This document shows, one piece after another, positions 34,255-45,157 of a DNA stretch of 64,000 nt (position 1 is the stretch's first letter; the number at the start of each line of letters is the position of its first letter). Source of the stretch: Ichthyophis bannanicus (Eukaryota > Chordata > Amphibia > Gymnophiona > Ichthyophiidae); contig CM066051.1 of assembly GCA_033557465.1 (NCBI GenBank), positions 106,617,026-106,681,025 of the forward strand, read 5' to 3'. The notes beneath the pieces were generated by a model that saw only the letters and a program-made list of their open reading frames with translations, was not told the DNA's origin and made no database searches. Made by a program: the position numbers and the translations under genes.

Positions 34255-37200
34255 CTAATCACCCCTATCGACATTCGCAGGTTCCAGTATCGCCCATTGC
34301 AATACTTCATTACGACTACGGGGGCCCAACCGCTGAATGTAGGGATCCCACAGCGCCTGGAAAGTGAGCCACCTCGTAGGGTTACCCCGAGCGCTCCAGC
34401 ACTCAGTCAACATCAATTGATGAAAGGAGTTCCGCCATTCCCAGTAGGACGGCGGGTCCCGTTCTCGCCATCTACGAAGTAAGGGTCCCTTGGCCACCAA
34501 ACAGGCCTTACGCACCAACATCCTCCCCCACTTGCCTTTGGGTAAGGTTATTCCCAGGCAATCCAACGTAACAAATAGGGCATCCCAACCTACCCGTTGC
34601 CCCAACAGGTCTTGCATATACGCAGCAATCCGTGACCAGTATGACCGAAGATGCCGACAACTCCACCACATATGTAATAAAGTTGCCATTGGTATCGAGC
34701 ATCTCGGGCAGCTGCCATCCTCCGTCAAGTGGCTACGAAAGGCCCTCCGTGGCGAAAAGTGTACCCGTGTCAGGGATTTAAAGTGTATTTCCCTCCATCG
34801 CACTCCCTCTGCTAAGTGAACCATACGCCGAAGACCCCGGAGAACAGTACCCGGGGGGACCTCTCGCTACAGTTCTGTGGCCCATGCGAGTTCCACTGGC
34901 CGGTAGTCCGGCAACTGCCGAAAGCCATCTAATCGTACTCGCAGACGACGAATGGACGGCATAAAGTCTCCTCCCAGATCAAAAAATTCAATTATCTGTG
35001 CCGAACGATCTGCGTGGAGCTCGGCCGCCGGTAGCGAAGCCACATAGTGAGAAAGTTGCAGATAAGGAAACGGGTGCACCAAAGCCAGCCCATACTCGGT
35101 TTTAAGCGTTGGAAAAGACTTACACCGGCCTTCAGTATCCACCACATGCCCAACAGTTCGCATCCCCTTCGCTACCCACGCCCGCAAAGTAGCGTTCTCC
35201 GTGCCTGGCGTAAAGGTAACATTCCCCCGGAGTGGAAGCCAGCTGGAAATTTTCCAACTCCTCTTCCAGTAGCGGTTAAGCTGCCGCCAAGTCCTCCGAA
35301 CGGCTCCCAGTAGTACGCTGCCGGTAATATAAGACGGTAACAAACGGTCTTCATGGTGTAGAATGGCTAACAAGGAATACGGGGCAGCACAGGTCTCCTC
35401 AACCCGCCGCGGCGTAAAAATCTCAGTCTCCCCCAGCCAGTCCCCTAGGTGCTGAGCCTGACAGGCCAAAGCGTAGGCCCCCAGATCCGGGAGCCCCATA
35501 GCCCCCTGCCTCCATCCCCCCCTCAGCCTTATGTACGGAATTCGGGCTCTCGCCCCCTTCCATAAGAAACCTTTCAACATGCCTTCAAGGCGTACTAAGT
35601 CCCGCCGTAGGACCCAAACCGGAAGAGTTTGTAGCCAGTAGAGGATTTGAGGGAGAATGACCATTTTTATCGCTGCTATTCTGCCCAATAAGGACAAAGG
35701 GAGGGGTCTCCACGTTTGGAACTGGCCTCGTAGTTTATTCCTAACCCGCCGTAAGTTTACCTGATAAAGCTGTGCCGCACTAGGCGTCAAAATAATCCCC
35801 AGGTAAATAAAGGAGTCTTGCGCCCACCGTAGAGGAAATACGCCCTGCCACGCCGTCCGGACATCCCCCGAAACATCCAACGCTTCCGATTTCTCACGAT
35901 TAATATTAAAGCCCGCAAACCGACCAAATACCTGAAACTCCTGCAGGAGCGCCAACAGCGACTCCTGAGGGGCGGACAGATGCACCAGGAGATCGTCTGC
36001 AAAGGCAGCCAGTTTGAAGACCTGCCTACCCATTGCTATACCGGAGATTTCACGGGATCGGTCCACCCGGCGTATGAGAGGGTCCAAGGAGAGAACAAAG
36101 AGGAGAGGGGACAAAGGACAGCCCTGTCTAGTCCCCCTCCAGAGTGGAAAGGTCTCCGAAAGCAACCCATTACACAATATCGCTGCCCGGGGGTCTGCGT
36201 AAAGACATTTCACCATTTTACAAAAAGAATCACCCAGGCCATAGCGAGGAAGCAGGTCTTCCAAATACGCCCAACTAACCCTATCAAAGGCCTTTTCCGC
36301 GTCAAAGCTTATTAGCAAGGTCGATTGGGCCCGTCGTTGTGCCCATTCCAATGACGCCACAATCCGCCGCAGATTACACACGGCATATCGTTGCCGCACA
36401 AAACCGACCTGTGACTCATGAACCAATTGGCCAAGAACCATGGCCAACCGCTCCGCCATGATTTTCGCTAGCAATTTGGTGTCAAAATTAAGCAGCGAGA
36501 TCGGGCGATAGGATGCTGCACAGTGCGGGTCCTTCCCAGGTTTCGGTATTAGTGTAATATAGGCCTGATTACTACCCCACCGAAAAAAGCCTTGTGCTGC
36601 TCTCTGAGTGTGCACCGCCAAAAGGGTGGGAGAGACTAGATCATTCAAAATCTTATAAACCTCCGCCCCCAACCCATCGGGGCCCGGTGACTTATAGCAA
36701 CTTGCCTTGGATATAACTGCTTGCACTTCACTCACCGTAATCGGTAAGTCCAGTTGTTCCCTTTGCGCCGCCGTTAATTGAGGGAGAGTCAGGTCTGCAA
36801 AGTAAGTTCGCCGCTCCTGAGGGGAATCCGGCTCAGCGGAATAGAGCTGTTGAAAAAATGATTTAAACACCGCGGCAATTTGAGGGCTAGTCCTATGCAG
36901 CTCTCCCCGATCATCCCTCAGAGCCGAGACCAATCGGGAACCCCGGGGACCCCGCAGGCAACGAGCCAGCATCTTCCCAGGTTTATCACCCTGGGTATGC
37001 AACCTATACCGATAGTAAAAAGCGGATTTCTTCGCTCGTTGGTGCAAAGTCTCGTTCAACAACACCTGAGTCTCCATGAGCTGTCCCCTATTTGCAGCCG
37101 TCGAATGGCGGGCACAGAGTCGACGCAAGGTTGTGACCTCCTTCTCCAAGCGTATAATACGCTCAGACATCAATCTCCTCTTACGGGCCTGAAAGCCTAT

Positions 37201-38165
37201 GATGTAGCCTCGTAAAACCACTTTGGCTGTTTCCCAAACTAATTCAGGATCATCGGAATGCAGCCTATGATCTGATTCAAATTCCTGCCATCGTCTGCGC
37301 AAAAAAGAGCGAAAATGAGTATCGGTATAAAGTTCTAAGGGGAATCTCCAAAGGCGCGTCTTAGGCCGCGAATCCCCCCAATGAAGGTCCAACCAGATTA
37401 ATGCATGATCGGAGATTTCCCCCGGCCCTATCTGCGCGTCCTGAACCGCAGCGAACAGGGCCCCCGTCACCAACAAATAGTCAATGCGCGCCGAGGAGCC
37501 GTGGGCTCGCGACTGATGTGTGAAATCCTTTTCCGAAGGATGCAACAACCTCCAGGGGTCCACCAATCCCATGCTCACGCACAGCCGCTGAATTGCCCGG
37601 GTAGACTGTCTTCGCTCTCTGGACCCTCCTGCAGTAGTATCCAGGTCCATGTCCATCACCCCATTAAAATCGCCCCCCAGAATGACCGGAGCCTCCGGCA
37701 GAATCTCCAATTTAGAAGACAACCTAGTATAAAGACCAAGGTCAAGAACATTGGGAGAATAAAGGTTCCCCAGGGTCACTAGTTTCCCTTCTAACATACC
37801 ATGCAAAAGCAAGAATCGCCCCGAGGGGTCGAGAAGTAGCCGAAGGGTCTCAAACCTTATACGCTTGTGAATCAATATAACAATTCCACCTTTTTCCCCA
37901 ACGCCGGGGCTCCAAAAACCTGACCTACCCACTCTCTACGCAATTTACTATGCTCTATATCCGACTGGTGAGTCTCTTGGAGCAGAGCTATATCTACTTT
38001 ATGCCTGGCCAGAGCCTGCAACACCTTTGAGCGCTTTATTGGACTCCCCAAGCCACACACATTCCAGGAAATAAGCCTCAATGCACCGGAGCTGGAGTCA
38101 AGTCCCTGAACAATAGGCACTTCCGTAGTCCAGGGAGAGCCCCCCCAGCCTGGGGCTCCCCCCAA
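34255..38165 (-). pseudogene. L1/Tx1-type ORF2: endonuclease and reverse transcriptase (two lesions)
   Basis: ORF2 makes the nick and copies the element RNA there. The N-terminal endonuclease starts at about 38080 with LISWNVCGLGSP and ALLQETHQ. A frameshift follows in a GGGGAAAAAGG run (about 37884-37899). The main frame (37932-34867, 1021 codons) then continues with ILGGDFNGVMDM (about residue 90) and GEISDHALIW (about residue 190). RT blocks: YKSPGPDGLGAEVYKIL, ISFDAEKAFDRVSW, TRQGCPLSPLLF and AFADDLLVHLS (catalytic FADD, about residue 644). A TAG at 34869-34867 interrupts the same frame, which goes on to 34255 with the C-terminal Cys/His block CPRC ... TLLHMWWSC known from L1 ORF2. Only these two lesions were seen, so the copy is young. 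Confidence 0.88.
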
Positions 38166-40431
38166 TCGCGTTCAAAATGGCAAAGTCCTAGGAAAGGCGC
38201 CCCCGCAAGGGCGTGACCATGTCTCCCCTTTCCCCGCCCCCACCCCCCCTCCCCCCTCCCTATCCCCCTTGCCACAAAGTGACACCTCATCTTCCACTAA
38301 ACCACCCTCCGGTAGATCAAACTACCTGCGTAGATCACCTAGATGCGACCAGTCCCCCGCGCCCCTGTCACAAACAGCTCCAGGCACAAAGAATGCCCGA
38401 CCTCAAGTGAAGGAGCGCAGATCGAGTCAAGCAACAAAGAAACAGTAAGACTGTCCCCCTTCCTTTTCCACTAACCCCCAAGGCTTAATTATTACAGAGC
38501 ACACATAGATTATAACCATTATCAAAAAAGAGGAGTCACTTCCCTCGGCCACACTATAATCACTCCGCAACAAACCATTGTTAAGCAGTACATATAAGGC
38601 GCAGACTCAACATATATATGATGTTTGTTTGTAATTTATATAGTTATTTATTTATTAATTGTTTCTTTTTTTTTTTTTTCTTTCTTCCTTCTCTTTCTCC
38701 TTCCATTCTTTCCCTTCCTTTTCTCCCTGTCCCCCTTCCCTCCCTTTTTTTTTTTTCTCTCTTTCTTTCCCTTCTTCCTTCTTTTCTCTTTCTCTTCCCC
38801 CTTCATGATACCAAACAAACAAAGGGTGACGTTCGGCATCCGCAACATGGCACTTACTTTAAAACCGCTACAGCGGAAAAAAATCGCCACTTCCGAGCTA
38901 CACCACAGCCCGAAGATTTCGTATGTCACACCTACCCTTATGGGGTCAAGAGCCGTCAATATAGGTCATGTAGTGTTTGCTGGTGTCCTGCAATGTACCG
39001 AACACCATCACCAATTTGATGTAACTTGGGACCGTGTTTACCCCGTTTTGCATGCTGACACTACATGACAGAACAGCACCATACCCCCACCCTTACTGGC
39101 CACCCAGTGCCATGTTGCAGCGCTAGCGTAATTTCGCTAAAAACAAAAAAAAAAACACAGTACTGTACATCATCTACAAGCTTACAACTAGGTACTGAAC
39201 AGGCATCAACATTATACATCATATATCTGAACGTTTCATGTCTAGCTTTGCAAACCTTTTAAGTAAGGGGGGTAACCCAAGAACAGGTCTTACCAATAAA
39301 TAATTATGTCTTTTTTTTTTTTCCACCAGTCAACCGTCATTAACCATACTAAAACTTATGGTAACCATACCTCCTTATTTCACCCCCCAGGTCAGGGATG
39401 ACTCGGGGTCTATGCAGACCTATCATTCGAGTGACCAAGTGTATCCGAGGGGGCAACAGGATCAAATCACCAGCATATAATATAAAATACTCTATTAGAT
39501 TTAACCCGCTACTAAAATCCCCTCCGGCTATAGAAAGGAACCAAGGAGAACACGAAAGGAATTATGAATAGTACCTTCCCTCCCATACTAAAAAAAAAAA
39601 AAAAAAACCCAACCCCCTCCAGGGACCTTGCTCCAGTCGGATCCAGTGCCCTCCCCCCATAGAGAACCCCAACACACGGCTAGACCGCTAGTACAATACT
39701 ACTCCCCTCCCCATTAACCTCCCGCCCTCCTCCCGTATTTCCCAGGCCTATCGCTCTACCCATAAATCCCTCCCCCCACCTTCCAGTGCCGCCCACTCAT
39801 CACTCCCCCCCTCATCCCCACACGCACCCACCCTCTTCCTTCCGCACTCACTCTCCTCTCTGCACTAATAAGCCCCAACTCCACACCACCCACACGCTAC
39901 CACCAACTCACATTCCTACCCGTCTCCTTCATCCTAGACCCAATCCAAAACTCCATAAAGGGGGATCCACCCCCCTCCTCCCCTGGTCAACTTCAGGGCA
40001 ATTACTCTAGTAATATCTAAAATGCAATAAGAAATAAGCAACAAAACAGCACGTTGAACCACAATAAGACTACCAATATTTTTCCTCCTGCACACATAAT
40101 CGTCAACAGATGAGATAACCACTCGCCCAGCACAGAGATGGGGAGCAGGGCAAGGATCTTAGACCAAGTTGGGGCCGACTCTCTCAGCGGCGCCGACAAC
40201 AGTACCACCGGGCGCGCTAGTCCGCCTTCACACACATCAGTGAAGCGGCGCGTCACGGCTTAGGGCATAGTAATCGCCAGCTCTGTCCGGCCCAAAACTG
40301 CCCCAAATATCAGCGGTGAATATTGGCGGCAAAAAAAGGTCCCGAGGCGCTTTCAGTCCTGGCAGTGTGAATCAAGCGTCCTCCGCATGTCGGGTTGCAA
40401 AATAAATGCAGTCACCAAATCCAATTTACAG
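38166..40431 (-). other. 2.27-kb spacer between ORF1 and ORF2 of the L1-type element
   Basis: No open frame with recognisable motifs. On the plus strand it holds a long T/C tract (about 38660-38805), poly-A at 39590-39606 and C-rich segments (39640-39990). L1-type elements usually have a short spacer or overlap. The length here suggests either a nested insertion or a family-specific spacer. I could not find a clean target duplication within it. Confidence 0.6.
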
Positions 40432-41274
40432 TCAGGGGCTTGAAGTAGAGGGGCTCCCTTCTTGTACAATACGCTCCACGTATAGGGCGGCCTCCTCCGC
40501 CGAGTTGAACACCCGATGTGCTCCCCCATAAAAAACATGTAGACGGGCGGGATACTGCACGGAAAATTTGATTGTAGCAGCAAGCAATTTAGTACAGAGA
40601 GGGGCATATGCTCTACGCTTCTGGCTGAGAGAAGCAGAATAGTCCTGGGCAATCCTGAGAGTAAAATTATCACAGGTGAGACTGCTCCTTTGGCGTGCCG
40701 CACGGAGAACAGCCTCCTTCTGCGGGTATTGGAGAAACTTTGCCAAAACTATCCTCGGCCGGGAGTCCCGGGCTTGTCTACTCCCCACGCGGTGGACTCG
40801 CTCAAGCATCAGGTCGCCGCTCTCCAAACTGCCCTCAAATAGTCGGGGGAGCAAGTTCTCCACATACTGCTTCAGATCCTTATCCACAATCGTTTCGGGG
40901 ATACCGAGCAGTCGCAAATTATTCCTCCTCGATCTATTTTCGAGGTCATCGATCTTGGCTGACTGTGCCAGCACTTGGGCCTTCAACGCTGTCAGCTCCT
41001 GAGAAGCAGTCTCAAGCGAATCCTCCGCTCTCCCAATACGCTCCTCGGCCTCCTGGATGCGACCCCCCAAAGCCCCCGCTGATGTCTGAAGGGCATCCAT
41101 TTTTTCATGGAGGGCGGCAAATTGCGTTGACAGCGCCTCTGCTACCGCCGCTGATACCTCCTCCAAGAAGGCCGGGGATGAGGGGGAACGCGGCATAGCG
41201 TTGTTATCGGCCATTTTGGCTGCAGAGGCCACTCTCTCCTTCTCCCGCCTCGTCGTTTTAGTGGAAGCCGCCAT
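40432..41274 (-). CDS. L1/Tx1-type ORF1 protein (RNA-binding, coiled-coil)
   Basis: 280 codons, open from ATG to stop. ORF1p trimers coat the element RNA and carry it to the nucleus. In order: a basic, low-complexity N-terminus (MAASTKTTRREKER); a long coiled coil with heptad-like spacing at about residues 40-115 (LHEKMDALQTSAGALGGRIQ ... QVLAQSAKIDDLENR); and the RRM-like start RRNNLRLLGIPE at about 115-127. The C-terminal domain at about 165-265 shows SRPRIVLAKFLQYPQKEAVL and FTLRIAQDYSASLSQKRRAY. NNLRLLGIPE followed by a KF-KE-L-AAR block is the standard L1 ORF1 architecture. Length is a little short of the usual 300-340. The start is the first ATG after the 5'UTR. It is a transposon gene, not a host gene. 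Confidence 0.88.
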   Translation of the reverse strand: MAASTKTTRREKERVASAAKMADNNAMPRSPSSPAFLEEVSAAVAEALSTQFAALHEKMDALQTSAGALGGRIQEAEERIGRAEDSLETASQELTALKAQVLAQSAKIDDLENRSRRNNLRLLGIPETIVDKDLKQYVENLLPRLFEGSLESGDLMLERVHRVGSRQARDSRPRIVLAKFLQYPQKEAVLRAARQRSSLTCDNFTLRIAQDYSASLSQKRRAYAPLCTKLLAATIKFSVQYPARLHVFYGGAHRVFNSAEEAALYVERIVQEGSPSTSSP

Positions 41275-41447
41275 CCAATTCGTGACAGGAACACCCGATT
41301 CCTAGGCCAAATATAGCAGAGGAAGGCCTCCCAAACAATCAGCCCGTATTGACTCAAGCAATGCTCAGAAATCTGCCGGTTAGGGGCGCGGGGGACCGGA
41401 GCACATGCAGCACACGTCTGCTGTCCTCACCGCATCACGTGATCTCC
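41275..41447 (-). promoter_or_regulatory. 5'UTR and likely internal promoter of the L1-type element
   Basis: About 170 bp, GC-rich, beginning at the target-duplication edge with GAGATCACGTGATGCGG. It contains the palindrome ATCACGTGAT, an E-box-type core. By analogy with L1 the 5'UTR should carry the promoter. The promoter role is inference. Confidence 0.5.
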
Positions 41448-41464
41448 CAGAGCGGTTTACATTT
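41448..41464. repeat. 17-bp target site duplication, right copy
   Basis: CAGAGCGGTTTACATTT, identical to 33978-33994, directly followed by AACATC. Confidence 0.9.
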
Positions 41465-42231
41465 AACATCAACTATACAACACAGGGAACTTTGAGTTGT
41501 ATTTACAATAAACAGGGAGATCAACTTGGAAGTAACTGGGGGAAACTATGTACATTGTATAATTATATACATTGTATTACACTGGTACCTGATTTCAGGT
41601 GGAACATATCTACATCTTATTTACACTGGGGTCTTAATTCTATTTCAGTGGGTACTTCTGAGCGATCAGTTGATTATCCTTTTTCATGCTGAGTCTGATT
41701 GTTTAATTGTAATGGGTGATTGTCTGAGGGGCCATATGTATGGTTATTAAGGCTGGATTCCGGGTAGTATGTAGTGAACAGGTGCTGCTTTAATGCCTTC
41801 CTGAAGTGGGTTAGGTGAGTGATGTTTCGAATAGAGGTGGGGAGAGCATTCCATGCTCTGGGTGCGTAAATCGTAAAGGCCCTATTTGTTGTTGCTTTTG
41901 TGCATTTTGTTATTACTTTTGGGACCTCTAGGGTGTTTTGCATCATGGTTCTTCTATTTCTGTTCTGTGGTACTTTATGTATCATCTTGCTGAGGGTTGT
42001 GGGGGTCAGAGTGTTTGAGGCTTTGAAGGTTAAGGTTAGAACTTTGTGGAGGGTTCTTGCTTGAACCGGTAACCAATGGAGGTTCATCAGTACTGGCGTT
42101 ATGTGCTCTCTCCGTGAAGCCCCTGTTAGTACTCTTGCAGCAGTGTTCATTGCAAGCTGGAGAGGAGCTAGCGTTGCTTGAGGGAGACCGTGTAGAATTA
42201 TGTTGGCACCCCTGTTGCCCACAGTATGCAC
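41448..42231 (-). pseudogene. L2-like LINE ORF2 C-terminus, right part of the split copy
   Basis: The minus-strand frame 42231-41674 (185 codons) reads MNTAARVLTGASRREHITPV, then LHWLPVQARTLHKVLTLTFK, then RAFTIYAPRAWNALPTSIRN, then FRKALKQHLFTTYYP. This is the characteristic final domain of L2-type LINE ORF2. The copy is 5'-truncated near 42236. Its 3' tail is interrupted by the L1-type element and resumes at 33994-33917. Confidence 0.8.
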
Positions 42232-42289
42232 AGCGGTGCAAAACGTTAGCCATGCACATTTCCCAGAGCTGACATATTCCAGTTAATAC

Positions 42290-42480
42290 ATAGTAACATA
42301 GTGTATGACGGCAGATACAGACCAGTATGGTCCATCTAGTCTGCCCAGCAAGATGGCAAGAGTAGGTGCACCTGCCGCACTGTGCAGGTCACCTCTCCCC
42401 ATGTCTTTGTTTAGGGGTGTACCCACCGCTCTGTGTAGGTCACCCCTATTTGTTCAGATATAAGAGATAGTTATGTTTAT
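42290..42480 (-). repeat. CR1-like LINE 3' tail inserted in the palindrome
   Basis: ACATAGTAACATAGTGTATG is followed by GACGGCAGATACAGACCAGT and GGTCCATCTAGTCTGCCC. It is the reverse of the CR1-like tail whose plus form is seen at 63715-63770. It interrupts the left arm of the palindrome. Confidence 0.65.
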
Positions 42481-43204
42481 TTTGATTTTATCCTGTTGCT
42501 ATAAAGGGATCCACTGTGTCTGTCACATTCAAAATAAAAAAGTATTTTACTACCTTTTGTGTTTGTGCATTTTATTTTTCAGTTGCAATTGTTCCAGTCA
42601 CTATCTTCTGGTTTCTTCGTGTCTTCTACTAACTCTCCATTATCTGCTGTCCATTTGTCCTTTTTTCTCTCTTCTAGTTTTTTTCCATTCTCCGCCAGTC
42701 CCAGCCCCAACCCCTTCTGGTCCTCCCCCAGCATCAGCTCCCGGTCTAGTTCCAGCCCTTCCCAACATCCACTCCCTTTCAGTCTCATTTGCCTACCCCC
42801 TCCCCCGTATCAGCCCATTTCCAATCCTAACCCCCCAGTATCAGTCCCCTTCCAGTCCCCAGGTTATTTCCAGTCCTAACCACCAATATCAGTCCTCCTC
42901 CAGTCCCTTCCAGCTTCTGCTCCCTTCCAGTCCCCCAGCATCAGTTCCCTTCCAGTCCCAGTTCCCAGACTATTTCCAGTCTTAACTCCCAATATCAGTC
43001 CTCCTCCAATCCCTCCTAGTATCAGCTCCCTTCCAGTCCACCAGCATCATCCCATTTCCAGTGCAAACCCCCCAGTATCAGTCCTCCTCCAATCCCTCCC
43101 AGCATCCCTCCCCGCCTCCACACCCCCCACCGCTCCCTCCATTCCATATATGCAAACTGCATGATCCTCCCTTCCCCATCCCAAGCCCACCTGGAATCTA
43201 CCCG

Positions 43205-43565
43205 CTCCTCCGCCTTCTTTTTCCTCGGCCCCTGACTCTGGAACTCACTCCCCACAGCCCTTCATCTTAAGTCATCCCTCAAAAATTTCAAAGCCAACTT
43301 AAAACCCCACCTCTTCTGTACAGCATTCGACCTTCCCCTACTCCCATCTCCTCTCTCTTCCTCCCTTCGCTGACGCTTAACAGTCTCTCCTCCCCCCCTC
43401 AATTTTTCTGCTCCTCATCTGTCCTCTACTAGCCACTATTCTATTCTTTCCTATCAAACATATTGGTGTTCCTTTCTTTATTCTAGCAGCTTTGTTTTAC
43501 TTTTTGTGAACCGCTCAGACTCTATTGTGATGAGCGGTATATCAAGCTCTCTAATAAACATAAAC
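43205..43565 (+). repeat. L2-like LINE 3' end inserted in the palindrome
   Basis: TCTGGAACTCACTCCCCACA gives the conserved WNSLP-type block, followed by AACTTAAAACCCCACCTCTT. The tail stem AACCGCTCAGACTC ... GATGAGCGGTATATC and an ATAAACATAAACATAAAC end follow. It interrupts the tandem units of the left arm. Confidence 0.65.
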
Positions 43566-43818
43566 ATAAACAAACATCAGTTTCCTTCCAGTCCCAGTCC
43601 CCAGGCTGTTTCCAGTCCTAACCCCCAGTATCAGTCCTCCTCCAGTCCCTCCTAGAATCAGCTCCCTTCCAGTCCCCCAGCATCATCCCATTTCCAGTTC
43701 TAACCCCCAGTATTAGGGCTGGTCCATCCATTGTTCGAGACTGTTGTTCGTACAAGGCCCCGCACTTTAGGGGGCCCTGCACCAACAACATCTCGCATAT
43801 TCAGCACCAGCAGGGCAG

Positions 43819-44075
43819 CTTTAGAGGGAGCTGGAGAGACCCCAGCTCACCTCTGACAACCGCTGACGTGAAGAGTGCCTTTTTCCTTCACTTTGGCAGC
43901 TGTATTGTAGTATAGGCTGTTGGCACACTGAGTGCCGGGAAACAGGAAATTCCCTTTGACCTCCAGCGCGCCAGCAGCCTATGTTACAATACAGCTGCCG
44001 AAGTGAAGGAAAAAGGCACTCTTCACTTCAGCGGCTGTCAGAGGTGAGCCGGGGCCTCTTTGGCTCCCTCTAAAG
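43819..44075. repeat. hairpin with 105-bp arms, centre of the palindrome
   Basis: The left arm 43819-43923 and right arm 43971-44075 are the same length and complementary with about ten mismatches. For example GTGAAGAGTGCCTTTTTCCT faces AGGAAAAAGGCACTCTTCAC. The loop is 47 bp. Would extrude as a long cruciform. Confidence 0.9.
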
Positions 44076-45157
44076 ACATTTGGACAGCCGCGGAGCTCTT
44101 TGTGGGGGCGAGCTAAGACTGGAAAAAGCTGATGGGGAGGAGGGCTTGGACTGGAAATGGGCTGAGTGGGGGAGGCGTTAGGACTGGAAATTAGTGATGG
44201 AGGGGCTAGGATAGGACTGGAAATGGGCTGATGGGGGGCTAAGATTGGAAATGGACTGATGGGGGGGCTAGAATAGGACTTGAAATGAATGCGGGAGCTA
44301 GGACAGGAAATGGACTCAGGGGGCGCAACTAAAGGAAAAGGGATGAAGCGGGGCTAGGATAGGACTGGAAAGGGCTGATGGGGGAACTCGGACTGGAAGT
44401 GGGCTAATGGGGGGGCTAGGGATGGAAATGGACTGATGGGGGGCTAGGATAGGACTGGAAATGGGCTGGTGGGGGCTAGGATTGGAAATGGACTGATGGG
44501 GGCTAGGATAGGATTGGAAAGGGCTGATGGGGGAACTAGGACTGGAAATGGGCTGATGGGGGGGCTAGGAATGGAAATGGACTCTTGAGGGGCAAGGATA
44601 GGACTGGAAAGGGCTGATGGGGGACTAGGATTGGAAATGGGCTGATGGGGGGCTAGGACTGGAAATCGGCTGATGCAGGGGGATGGGAGAATGGGACTAG
44701 AAGGGAGCGGATGCTGGGTGGGGCTGGAACTAGAAGGGAGCTGATGTTGGGGGAGCACTAGAAGGGGATGGGGTGGGGGAGTGAGGATGGAGAGAAGAAA
44801 ATATATTTTGTGTGGGAGGGAAGAAAAATCTACGATTGGCCGGGTATTGGGAGAGTAAGGGGGGATTGAGGATGGAGGAGTGAAATTTGAGTGGATGACA
44901 AAGGAATAAGGAAAGAAATGGAGGAAAGAGCAAAAGAGGAAAGATTATTATGTTAAAGCAGATGTAGAGAGAGAATGGGAAAAAACTAGAAGAGAGAAAA
45001 AAGGACAAATGGACAGCAGACAATGGAGAGTTGGCAGAAGACACAAAGAAAACAAAAGAAAGTGAATAGGGCAGTTGCGATGGAAAAATAAAATGCCCAC
45101 ACAGCAAAAGATAGAAAATATTTTTTTATTGTGAATTTATTAACTGGAATATGTCAG

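Larger units (their letters stand above)
33992..41447 (-). mobile_element. full-length L1/Tx1-type LINE, minus strand
   Basis: About 7.45 kb on the minus strand. A 5'UTR (41447-41275) beginning GGGAGATCACGTGATGCGG is followed by ORF1 (41274-40432), a long spacer, ORF2 (38165-34255), a short 3'UTR, an AATAAA signal and a 12-A tail (34003-33992). A 17-bp direct repeat of target DNA flanks it. On the nicked (plus) strand the break falls in CATTT/AACAT, close to the TTTT/AA preference of L1-type endonucleases. ORF1 is open, ORF2 has one frameshift and one stop. The clean ends and duplication show that it inserted by target-primed reverse transcription into an L2-like LINE. Confidence 0.9.

Noticed and set aside
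38618..39068. Phe/Ser/Pro-rich plus-strand frames, possible membrane protein
   Set aside because: They arise from the T/C tract in the L1-type spacer and lack any complex sequence.
42473..43270. Ser/Pro-rich plus-strand frames
   Set aside because: They come from the tandem units of the foldback palindrome and change frame with unit length.
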